Below are positions 7,545 to 17,400 of a stretch of DNA of 64,000 nt, piece by piece. Positions within the stretch are counted from its first letter, which is position 1. Each line of letters begins with the position of its first letter. The stretch comes from Caenispirillum bisanense (GTDB lineage: Bacteria; Pseudomonadota; Alphaproteobacteria; Rhodospirillales; Rhodospirillaceae): positions 44,688 through 108,687 of the forward strand of contig NZ_BAAAEP010000006.1 of the NCBI RefSeq assembly GCF_039523075.1, given 5' to 3'. Below the pieces are notes generated by a model. The model searched no databases. It was not told where the DNA came from and was given only the letters and a program-made list of their open reading frames with translations. The position numbers and the translations under genes were made by a program.

Positions 7545-7592
7545 CAATCGACATCCGCATTCACGCGCTGTGCGCCCCAGAAGCCAAGCGCT
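7545..7592 (-). promoter_or_regulatory. Conserved leader element, copy C
   Basis: A more diverged copy of elements A and B: on the minus strand AAGCGCTTGGCTTCT, then ACAGCGCGTGAATG. It lies about 27-75 bases before the start at 7518, in the gap between this operon and the divergent terminase genes. Confidence 0.5.
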
Positions 7593-7673
7593 TTTTATTC
7601 CCGGGTGATTCACTCGCCTTTGCCTGACCCATACCTCCAGGAGGCCACCCACTTGCACTGAGTAGATCAACAC

Positions 7674-8255
7674 ATGGGACTGTCCATTCGCGCCTATGCG
7701 CGCCACCGAGGCGTGTCGCACGTGGCCGTCAAGAAGGCCATCGACACCGGGCGCATCAGCCAGCTGCCGGACGGCACCATCGATCCGGTGGTGGCCGATG
7801 CCCAGTGGGCAGCCAACACCACGCCGACCCGGCGGTCGGTGGCAGATGTCGCCAGTGACAAACCGGCCCCGCAGGTTTCCGTATCTGCCCGCGAGGCTCC
7901 GCAAGCTTTCGCGCGACCACCACGCGAAACGGCAGAGTCACCCACCCCGGCGCTGTCATCGGGCGGCACGTCGCTGCTGCAAGCCCGCACCGTCAACGAG
8001 GTGGTCAAGGCGCAGACCAACAAGGTGCGCCTGGCACAGCTGAAAGGCGAACTGGTCGACCGCGCCCAGGCCGTGGCCCACGTGTTCAAGCTCGCCCGGG
8101 CCGAGCGCGATGCCTGGCTCAACTGGCCGGCACGCATCTCAGCGCAGATGGCTGCTGGTTTGGGGGTGGAGCCGCATGCCCTGCATGTGGCACTGGACGC
8201 CGCCGTGCGGGAACAGTTGCAAGACCTGGGCGATGTGCAACCCAAGGTGGACTGA
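7674..8255 (+). CDS. Phage terminase small subunit
   Basis: A 193-residue protein. The N-terminus (SIRAYARHRGVSHVAVKKAI) is a Nu1/MerR-like winged helix that would bind packaging sites. After a Pro/Ala linker, a helical second half (EVVKAQTNKVRLAQLKGELVDRAQAVAHVF) continues to the end, as in the 'elements of external origin' terminase small subunits. It ends two bases before the large subunit gene. Together they would cut and package phage DNA into proheads. Confidence 0.82.
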   Translation: MGLSIRAYARHRGVSHVAVKKAIDTGRISQLPDGTIDPVVADAQWAANTTPTRRSVADVASDKPAPQVSVSAREAPQAFARPPRETAESPTPALSSGGTSLLQARTVNEVVKAQTNKVRLAQLKGELVDRAQAVAHVFKLARAERDAWLNWPARISAQMAAGLGVEPHALHVALDAAVREQLQDLGDVQPKVD

Positions 8256-8257
8256 TC

Positions 8258-10222
8258 ATGGATGAGCTGTATTACGAAGGCTGGGACGCGATCGAGCGTG
8301 CCTGGCGCGAGGGCCTCACGCCCGACCCGCTGCTCACGGTATCCGAATGGGCCGACAAGCACCGGGTGCTCTCCAGCAAGGCGGCCTCCGAGCCCGGGCG
8401 CTGGCGCACCAGTCGCACGCCTTATCTGCGCGAGATCATGGATTGCTTGTCGCCCATGTCACCGATCGAACGCGTGGTGTTCATGAAGGGGGCACAGGTG
8501 GGCGGTACGGAGTTAGGCCTGAACTGGGTCGGTTACGTGATCCACCATGCCCCGGGCCCGATGATGGCAGTGTGGCCCACCGTCGAGATGGCCAAGCGGG
8601 CCTCCAAGCAGCGCATTGACGCGCTGATCGAGGAAAGCCCTGCCATCCAGGAACGCATCGCCCCGGCGCGCAGTCGGGACTCAGGTAACACCATCCTCGC
8701 CAAAGAGTTTCACGGCGGGGTGCTGGTGATGACCGGCGCCAACAGCGCGGTGGGCCTGCGTTCCATGCCGGTGCGCTACCTGTTCCTCGATGAGGTGGAT
8801 GGCTACCCGCTGGATGTGGAAGGTGAAGGCGACGCGATCTCGCTGGCCGAAGCGCGCACCCGCACCTTTGCCCGGCGCAAGATCCTGATCGTCTCGACCC
8901 CGACGATCGCCGGGGCCAGTGCGGTGGAGAGCGAGTTCGATGCATCGGACCAGCGCCGCTACTTCGTGCCGTGCCCGCATTGCGACCACCGCCAGTGGCT
9001 GCGGTTTGAGCAGCTTCGCTGGGAGCGTGGCCAGCCAGAAACAGCAGCCTACATCTGCGAAGGCTGTGGGGAGCCGATTGCCGAGCATCACAAGACCTGG
9101 ATGCTGGACAACGGACAGTGGCAGGCCTGCGCGCCAGATCAAGCTGGGCGCACGGCCGGGTTTCATCTTTCCAGCCTCTACAGCCCGGTGGGCTGGCGCA
9201 GCTGGATCGAGATCGCGCGGGCCTGGGAATCGGCTGCGATGTCAGACAGTCGATCGGCGTCGGCCATCAAGACCTTCAAGAACACCGAACTGGGTGAGAC
9301 CTGGGTCGAAGAAGGCGAAGCGCCCGACTGGCAGCGCCTGCTGGAACGCCGAGAGGACTACCGAATCGGTACCGTGCCTGCGGGCGGCCTGTTGCTCACT
9401 GCCGGTGCCGACGTGCAGAAGGACCGCATCGAAGTCTCGGTCTGGGCCTTCGGGCGCGGCAAGGCCGCCTGGCTGGTGGAGCACCGGATCCTGATGGGCG
9501 ACACGGCGCGAGCCGAAGTTTGGTCAGCATTGGCGAAGCTCATGGGCGAGACCTGGACCCACTCCAGCGGTTGCCAGCTGAGCCTGGCGCGCCTGGCGCT
9601 CGATACCGGATATGCCACCCAGGAGGCCTACGCCTTTGTACGCAGCGTGCGCGATGCGCGGCTCATGCCGATCAAGGGCATTGCTGGAGGTGCGGCGCTG
9701 ATCGGCACCCCCACGGCGGTGGACGCCACCGCCAGCGGCAAGAAGCTGCGCCGAGGCATCAAGGTGTTCCCGGTTGCGGGCGGCATCGCCAAGCTGGAGT
9801 TCTACAACCACCTGCGCCAGAGCGCGGAGGTGGCCGACGACGGCGTGACGGTGACCTACCCGGCCGGTTTCGTCCACCTGCCCAAGGTCGATGCCGAATA
9901 CCTGCAACAGCTCTGCGCCGAGCAGCTGATCACCCGGCGCGACCGCAACGGATTTGCCCACCGCGAGTGGCAAAAGATGCGCGAGCGCAATGAGGCGCTC
10001 GACTGCTACGTGTATGCCCGTGCTGCTGCTGCGGCCGCAGGGCTCGACCGCTTCGAGGAACGCCACTGGCGCGAACTGGAGCGGCAACTGGGGCTGGCCA
10101 GTCCGCCAGCCCTTGAAACACCTACTGAATCGATCACCGAGGCCACCCATCGAGGTGGCCTGGGTGTTTCTGGCAACCGCAACACCGGCCGGCGCGTGAT
10201 CAAGAGCCGCTGGCTGTCCTGA
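8258..10222 (+). CDS. Phage terminase large subunit, GpA family
   Basis: A 654-residue packaging motor of the lambda GpA type, the normal length for the family. The ATPase half has the Walker A-like MKGAQVGGTE at about 77-86 and a Walker B YLFLDEVDGYP near 174. A zinc-binding CPHC...CEGCGEP pair lies at about 240-275. The nuclease domain occupies the C-terminal third (GADVQKDRIEVSVWAFG and following). The gene is intact, although the genes that should follow (head-tail joining protein, portal, protease) are missing: only a 44-codon fragment follows before the integron-like site and the IS element. Confidence 0.93.
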   Translation: MDELYYEGWDAIERAWREGLTPDPLLTVSEWADKHRVLSSKAASEPGRWRTSRTPYLREIMDCLSPMSPIERVVFMKGAQVGGTELGLNWVGYVIHHAPGPMMAVWPTVEMAKRASKQRIDALIEESPAIQERIAPARSRDSGNTILAKEFHGGVLVMTGANSAVGLRSMPVRYLFLDEVDGYPLDVEGEGDAISLAEARTRTFARRKILIVSTPTIAGASAVESEFDASDQRRYFVPCPHCDHRQWLRFEQLRWERGQPETAAYICEGCGEPIAEHHKTWMLDNGQWQACAPDQAGRTAGFHLSSLYSPVGWRSWIEIARAWESAAMSDSRSASAIKTFKNTELGETWVEEGEAPDWQRLLERREDYRIGTVPAGGLLLTAGADVQKDRIEVSVWAFGRGKAAWLVEHRILMGDTARAEVWSALAKLMGETWTHSSGCQLSLARLALDTGYATQEAYAFVRSVRDARLMPIKGIAGGAALIGTPTAVDATASGKKLRRGIKVFPVAGGIAKLEFYNHLRQSAEVADDGVTVTYPAGFVHLPKVDAEYLQQLCAEQLITRRDRNGFAHREWQKMRERNEALDCYVYARAAAAAAGLDRFEERHWRELERQLGLASPPALETPTESITEATHRGGLGVSGNRNTGRRVIKSRWLS

Positions 10223-10234
10223 CGAGGAGACGCT

Positions 10235-10369
10235 ATGTCACTGACCACCCGCATCGAGAGCCTGGTCATCCGCGTCGCGCAGGAGTTCAACGACGTCCGC
10301 GCCAAGGCCGGCAATCTCGCCAACCTCACCACCACCGACAAGTCCAGTCTGGTGGCGGCCATCGCCTGA
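10235..10369 (+). pseudogene. Truncated phage structural protein
   Basis: A 44-residue open frame (MSLTTRIESLVIRVAQEFND...) with a good GAGGAG ribosome binding site. The helical start, with NLTTTDKSSLVAAI, resembles the beginning of phage tail-fibre or collar proteins, which are normally hundreds of residues long. The frame ends exactly where the attC-like sequence begins, so the gene has lost its 3' part to the recombination event at 10,365. Confidence 0.65.
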
Positions 10370-10415
10370 ATTAAGCCGCGCCGCGAAGCGGCGTCGGCTT
10401 GAATGAATTGTTAGA
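10365..10415 (-). other. attC-like (aadA cassette type) recombination site remnant
   Basis: On the minus strand: TCTAACAATTCATTC, AAGCCGACGCCGC, TTCG, CGGCGCGGCTTAATTCA. This matches, from memory, nearly all of the attC of aadA integron cassettes, including the outer TCTAAC core site and the long imperfect hairpin. The opposite core (AGCGTTAG) is replaced by GGCGATGG, so the site is one-sided. The IS481-type element starts at the next base. Confidence 0.7.
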
Positions 10416-10440
10416 TGTCGTGTCTCGGATGATTCGTTGA
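10416..10440 (+). repeat. IS481-type left inverted repeat
   Basis: Begins TGTCGTGTCTCGG; pairs with the complement of 11432-11456. It follows the attC-like core site directly. Confidence 0.8.
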
Positions 10441-10495
10441 CTGGACGACGCCGTGGTTTACTCTTGGCCCGAGAGGTCATGCTGGAGCTGAAACG

Positions 10496-11455
10496 ATGCA
10501 TCTGAGGCTGCACAAGAACGCCACCACGACACCCAGGATCCGCGCCGAGATCCAGGTCAGCAAGGAGCCCATGAGGGTTCTGGCCCAGCGCTTTGGCGTG
10601 AGTGTCTCCACCATCGCCCGCTGGAAGAAGCGTGCATCGGTTCATGACGCCTCCCATACCCCTCATCGACTGCAAACCACGCTGACGCCGGCCCAGGAGT
10701 CCATCGTGCTCGTCTTGCGTAAAAGCCTGGGCCTTTCGCTGGATGACCTGCTGGCAGTCGTACGCGAGTTCATCCATCCGACCATCTCACGCGCTGCCTT
10801 GCACCGCATGCTCAAACGCCATGGAGTGTCGGCGCGCGAGGCATTGAGCGTGGATCGCCCCAGGACCAAGCCGTTCAAGGCCTACGAGCCCGGCTTCGTC
10901 CACATCGATGTGAAGTACCTGCCGCAGATGGCGGACGAAACCACGCGGCGTTACCTGTTTGTGGCCATTGATCGCGCCACCCGCTGGGTGTTCGTGCGTG
11001 TCTATGCCAGCAAGAGCGCTACCAACGCCCGGCGCTTCCTGAAGGAATTGCACAAGGCCGCTGCCTTCCGTATCCGAACGATCCTGACCGACAACGGCAA
11101 GGAATTCACGGATCGCTTCATCACACGGGGAGAGCGTACGCCGACCGGCAGGCATCAGTTCGATCAGCTCTGCGAGGAGCTAGGCATTGAGCATCGCCTG
11201 ACCCGCCCAAAACACCCGCAGACCAACGGCATGGTTGAACGCTTCAACGGGCGCATCGCCGACATCCTGCGCACCCATCACTTCCATTCCGGCGAAGAAC
11301 TTGAGGCCACCATCCTGCGGTATGTCTGGCTGTACAATCACCAACTGCCACAGAAAGCCTTGGGGCATGTCAGCCCCATCCAGGCCATGAAACAATGGCA
11401 GCGATCACACCCCGAACTGTTCAACAGACGTGTTACCAATCAGCCGGGACACGAC
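10496..11455 (+). CDS. IS481-family transposase, no stop codon of its own
   Basis: A 320-residue DDE transposase. Residues 1-60 are a helix-turn-helix (LAQRFGVSVSTIARWKKR); the rve catalytic core follows, with HIDVKYLP (first Asp), ILTDNGKEFT (second Asp) and TNGMVERFNGRI (Glu). The length and the NQPGHD ending are normal for the family, where the stop codon is often supplied by the flanking target. Here no stop is supplied: the frame runs on through the right inverted repeat into the polyketide synthase for a total of 2,855 codons. The start at 10496 (MHLRLHKNA) is the usual family start. Confidence 0.88.
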
Positions 11456-11456
11456 A
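11432..11456 (-). repeat. IS481-type right inverted repeat
   Basis: Ends CCGGGACACGACA; its last A is also the first base of the ATG of the polyketide synthase gene. Confidence 0.8.
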
Positions 11457-14400
11457 TGAATCAACTCAAAAAGGTTTTGCTTGGCTCGGAAATAAATGGT
11501 CTGCCAGATGGCGATCCTGCGTTGGAAACAAATCCGCAGGCTGCGGTAGCCATGCCTTCATCCAATAAAAATAATATAAACGCCATTGCAATAACTGGTA
11601 TTGCATTCCGTTTTCCTGGTGATCTTGCAGACGATACCAGCCTTTGGGAGGCGCTAAAGCAAAAGAAGGATCTGGTCACTCAGGTGCCCGGTGATCGTTG
11701 GGCTAGCAACGAGCTTCAGCACGCAAAACGGTCAGAACCGGGGCGCAGCATCACCTTCTCGGCGGGCGTTCTCTCACGCATCGACGAGTTTGACGCCGGA
11801 TTCTTTGGCATTTCACCGCGCGAGGCTGCTTGGCTCGACCCGCAGCAACGACTGCTTCTTGAGCTTTCCTGGGAGGCCATGGAGAACGCGGGGGTGCCTC
11901 CCTCTAAGCTTTCCGGTACGGATTGCGCCGTGTATGTCGGCATCTCCAGTCTCGACTATGGCACACGTGGGCTCGACGATCTTGCTGCTATGTCGTCGCA
12001 CTCGATGACCGGCAACACGCTCAGCATTGCGGCCAACCGTCTTTCCTACGTTTTCGATCTGCACGGCCCGTCGCTCGCCGTCGATACCGCCTGCTCCTCT
12101 TCTTTGGTCGCGCTGCATCACGCCTGCCGTGTGTTGCAGACTGGAGAGGCGAGCACCGCGCTCGTCGGTGGGGTCAATTTGTTGTTGCACCCCTATCCCT
12201 TTGTCGGCTTTACCAAGGCCTCGATGCTGTCCGCCGATGGGCGTTGCAAGGCCTTCGATGCTTCTGGCAATGGTTATGTGCGCGCAGAGGGTGGGGCGGT
12301 GCTCCTGCTCAAGCCGCTGGCACAGGCGATGGCCGATGGCGACGATATCAAGGCGGTAATCCTTGCGACGGGTGTCAATGCTGACGGTGCCCGCAAGACG
12401 GGTATCACCATTCCCAGCCGAGACGGCCAGGTCGAGCTGATGAGAAACGTCCTGGCGAAAACCAATCTGTCGGCACAGGACATCGATTTTGTCGAGGCGC
12501 ACGGTACAGGCACCATGGTTGGCGACCCCATCGAAACCGCCGCCATCGGGGCGGTGTATGGCCAAGGGCGCGAAACACCTCTGCCCATCGGCTCGGTCAA
12601 AGCCAATCTCGGCCACATGGAAGCTGCCTCCGGCATGGCGGGTTTGGTGAAGGCGATCCTGGCGTTGCAACGCCGCGCACTGCCCCCACAACTCCACCTC
12701 GAAACACCTAATCCGCACATCGATTTCGTCGGGCTCAATCTGCAGCCAGTCACCGAATACCGATCGCTGGAAAAAGAAACCTCTCTGGTGGCGGGCGTCA
12801 ACTCATTCGGCTTTGGCGGTGCAAACGCGCACGTCCTGCTGCGTGAATACCGTCACGATGAGGAAAAGGCGTATACGCCAGAGGCGTTGCCGCCGCTTTT
12901 CCTCTCCGCGCGTTCTGACGCGGCGCTGCAAACGTTGGCTTCCCGTCATGCGGAACGGCTGAAGAACAGCTCGCCAACGGACTATTACGACATCGCTCAT
13001 GCCGCAGCTCATCGGCGCGACCGCTTGGATAAGCGCCTGGCACTGCACGCCAACACGCCAAACGATGCGGCGAAAAAACTGGCTGCTTACGCCCAAGGCA
13101 GCGCACCGGACGGCCTGGTACTCGAAGAACAACTGCCCCAATCGGGCGGCGTTGCCTTCGTCTATTCCGGCAATGGTGCCCAGTGGGTCGGCATGGGCCT
13201 GCGCCTCATGGCTGAATCGCCTGAATTTGCCGCTGTTCTGGCCGAGCTAGACGCCAACATGCAGCCCATCGCCGGCTTTTCGCTGCTGGCCGAGTTACAG
13301 GCCACCGGGGACGCATCCCGTCTCGACGATACGGTTGTCGCCCAGCCTTTGCTGTTTGCCATTCAGGTCGCTATCACGTGCTTGTTGAAATCGCAGGGCA
13401 TCGAGCCACTGGCAGTGGCGGGCCATAGTGTGGGTGAAGTGGCGGCCGCCTGGGCTTCTGGCGCGCTCGATCTCGACGCAGCCATCCGGGTTATTGTTGC
13501 CCGCAGCCGCGCCCAGGGCGAAACGCGCGGCACGGGTCGTATGGCCGCAGTCGGGCTCTCGGTTGAAGCCATGCAAGCTGTCATTGCGGAACTGGGCGAT
13601 GCGCTCGATATCACGATTGCCGGCATCAATAGCCCGAAGAACCTTACCCTTTCAGGCAGCCTGGCCGATCTGGAACGTGTCCAGTCTCATCTTGCGCCCA
13701 AGGGTCTCTTCTTCCGCCTGCTCGACCTCGACTATGCCTTCCACAGCCGCCAGATGGACCCGATCCGAGTGCCGCTGCTCGCTAGCCTCGCCGGGTTGGA
13801 ACCCCGCGCTGCGGCAGGAACGGCCTTCGTCTCGACAGTCACCGGCAGCGTACTCGACGGCAATCAGCTGGGTGCAGAGTACTGGTGGCGCAATGTGCGC
13901 GAGCCCGTCCAATTCTCGGCAGCCGTTGTTACACTCGCCGAGCTTGGCTGCCGCAGCTTCATCGAGATTGGGCCGCATGCCATTCTGCAACGCTACATTG
14001 CTGAGAGCCTGCAAGCCACGGGGGTCACAGGGCGGGTACTGCCCACCTTGCGCAAGGAAGCCGATGGTTGGAACCACCTTATCGAGACCGCCTTGCGTGT
14101 CCACCTCCTGGCTGAGCAACCGAATTTTGGCGTCTATTTCCCCCAGCCCGGGCGTCGCGTCCAGTTGCCCAACTACCCTTGGCAACGTGAGCGGCATTGG
14201 CACCCACGTACCAGCGAGAGCCTTTTGGCCATTGAGCGGCGTCGCGTGCATCCGCTGTTGGGTTGGCGGGTTCCCGAGGCCGCACACGCCTGGGAAAACA
14301 CACTCGATCCGGCTGTCCTGCCCTGGCTCGTCGACCACCAGGTGGGGGGTGCCATCGTCTTTCCCGGCTCGGCCTATGCCGAGATGGCCCTCGCGGCGGC

Positions 14401-17400
14401 ACGTGAGTGGCTGGGCGGGGAACCGCTGGTGTTCGAAGAGATGGACATCGTTTCACCCATGGTCTTCGATGGCGAGCACGCGCGCACGCTGCGTTTCGAT
14501 CTCAACGATCGAGACGGTAGTTTCCAGATCAAGAGTCGGCAGCGATTGAGCCATGATGAGTGGACGCTCCATGCCGCCGGGCGGATTTTGCAGCCGGGTG
14601 TCGGCTCCCGGAGTGCGCGGATTCCCCCTCTGTCGGCGAACACCGACAGGATAGACAGGGAAGCCCACTACCACCTGGCAGCTACGCTGGGGCTCGATTA
14701 CGGCCCGACCTTTCAGGGCTTGCACGAGGCCGTTGTCGCCGACAACTGTCTGCAAGCTGTCCTGGAATATCACGCCGACCTGGCTGGAGACGACTACCTC
14801 CTCCATCCAGCCTTGCTCGATGTCTGCTACCAGTCGCTGGTCGATTTCTTCCGTGCCGACATCGATGCCGGGCGGGGTGTCGCCTTGTTGCCTGTCAAGA
14901 CCGGTCGGCTTGAATACCACCGTGCGGGCAAACCCAGCCGATTCCGCGCACGGCTCACACGCCGCAGCGCACGCTCCGTGTTGGCGGACTTCGAACTGTT
15001 CGATGCCGAAGATACCCTTCTGGCCAGGGTAAGCGGTTGCCGTTTCCGCGCCGCACTGCTCGCGCATAAGGCGCAGGAAAAAGTCTCACGCTGGCGCATT
15101 GACGCCTGGTTGCACCCGCATCCTGCAGAAGGCCTTAAGACCCAACTGCCCTCCACGCAGGCGCTTGTTGAAACCCTTTCGCTGGCCATGGCTGAGCAGG
15201 CGGAACCCCGCGGTCGCTGGTTCAAGGAGGCCTTACCCCTGTTCGAGGCGCTTGTCGTCTCCTTCACATTCGAGGCCTTCTGGACGATTGCCCGCGAGGG
15301 CGACGATGCCTTGCAAGGGCTGATGACCACGTCCGATCCCTATGCCCGCTGGCTCAGCAGCCTCTTGCGGCAGGAAGGATTGCTCTCCTTCCAAGAAGGG
15401 CGTTGGCAACTGGCCGACAGCAGCGATCTGCCTGCCGCCGAGGAAATCTGGCGCACTCTGCAGCGCGAGCACGGCGCCGCGTTGCCGCACCTCGTTCTGC
15501 TAGGCCGGGTGGGACGCCAACTGCCGCATCTTCTTCAGAATCCGTCTGAGCGAGATGCCTTAATCAAGGCACTTCGCTGCTCGGCCGTCGCGGAAACGTT
15601 ATATCAGGACGATCCAGCCTATTCTGGTATGCGACAGGCGGTCGAGCACCTCCTGCACCTTCTGGCAAGCGACTGGCCAGCGCACCGTCGCTTGCGCGTC
15701 CTGGAAATCGCCGACGGCCCGAGCGAAGTCCCGCGTGCCTTGCTGGTTGCACTACCCGAAGACCGGCTCGATTATGTTCTTGCCTTGCCCGAAACCGTGG
15801 CCGAACGTCAGCAGGCGGAATACGCCTACGAACCCAATCTCGTCATTGCGACGCTGGATATCGCGAATTGGCAGTTGACGACGGATGCTCGCTTGCCGGA
15901 CAAGTACGATGTCGTGATTCTTCGTCACACCCTGCACCGGGCCGTGAGTCCGAAAGCCGCGCTGATTCAGGTCCGGCGCTGGTTGGCGGCGGGGGCGAGC
16001 CTGATGATTGCTGAACGTCACCCGGACTGGAGCGCCGACTTTCTGGCCGGTCTGGAGAAAGATTGGTGGCACGAGGCCACAGGCGACGAAATACCACGAT
16101 CCTCGCTGGTGCCAGCTGCCGCTTGGGTCGATCTCTTGCGGGCCGAAGGTTTCGAGGACGTACTGGATTATTGCGAACCTGCCGCCGACGGCCTTAACGA
16201 AGGCGCCTACCTGCTCCTGGCACGCGCGCCTGCACAGTGGAAGGTCGCCTTGCCTGATCCAAAACCGGCTTCATGGCTATTCCTTGCTGATGCGGCCACC
16301 CTGGAGCTGGCGGGTCATCTTGCCGTGCGGCTCGAATCGCAGGGGCAGCAGGTAGCAACGGCGCAATCTCTACCGCAAAGCCTCGATGGTATCGACCACG
16401 TCGTGTGCATGCGCGGTTGGGGCGACGCGCCGGAAGCCGCTACGGCATTGCTTAGTGAGGCTCTCAGGAATGTGCAAACCATCGCTGCACATTCTGCAAA
16501 ACCGCCGCGTCTGTGGTTCGTCACCCGCGGTGGTGCCTTGGCCTCGAGCCTTCCCGCCACAGTCGAACCGAATCCCCAGCAGGCTGCCCTGTGGGGCTTC
16601 GCGCGCGTGGTCATGAACGAATACCCGGCGCTGCAAACTACATTAATCGACATGGACTGCCGGGACGGCCTCGACCACTTAGAAAACGAACTGCTTCGCC
16701 CTGACGGTGCTTCCGAGATCCTGCTCACCGATACCGGGCGCTATACGCTGGTCATGCAAGAAGCGGCTGAGGATCTGAGCCAATGTGCAGCGCCGGGAGA
16801 GCGCTTCCGCCTCGACTTCCACTTGCCTGGACAGCTGCGCAACCTCGTCTGGCTGCCGCAGGAGGAAGCCATGCTGGCTGATGAAGCCGTCGAAGTCGAG
16901 GTCAAGGCTACCGGCCTCAATTTCCGCGACGTCATGTATCTCATGGGCCTTCTGCCGGACGAAGCCGTGGAAAAAGGCTTCGCCGGTGCGAGCCTGGGGC
17001 TAGAGTTTGCCGGCATTGTCAGCCGGGTTGGGGCGCGCGTGCGCGATTTCAGGCCGGGCGACAAGGTCATGGGTTTTGGCTCAGCCTGTTTTGCAAGCCA
17101 TGTCGTTACCCGCGCCGAAGCGCTTGCGCGGATGCCGGAAGAGTGGTCGTTCGAATCGGCCGCTACCGTGCCCACCGTGTTCTTCACGGTGTATTACGCT
17201 CTCAAGCATCTGGCCGATCTGCAAGCGGGCGAGCGCGTGCTCATCCACGGCGGCGCTGGTGGGGTGGGCATTGCCGCCATCCAGCTGGCCAAGCATCTGG
17301 GCGCGGAAGTCTTCGCTACGGCAGGAAGCGAAGAGAAACGGGACTTCGTGCGTTTGCTGGGAGCCGACCACGTATTCGATTCGCGCAGCCTCGCCTTTGC

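Larger units (their letters stand above)
10416..11456 (+). mobile_element. IS481-family insertion sequence
   Basis: A 1,041-base element. The left end begins TGTCGTGTCTCGGATGATT and the complement of the right end reads TGTCGTGTCCCGGCTGATT, an imperfect inverted repeat of about 20 bases with few mismatches. It holds a single transposase gene. The flanks (GTTAGA on the left, TGAATC on the right) show no target duplication, so it probably marks a deletion or rearrangement between phage/attC DNA and the capsule locus rather than a simple insertion. Confidence 0.85.
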
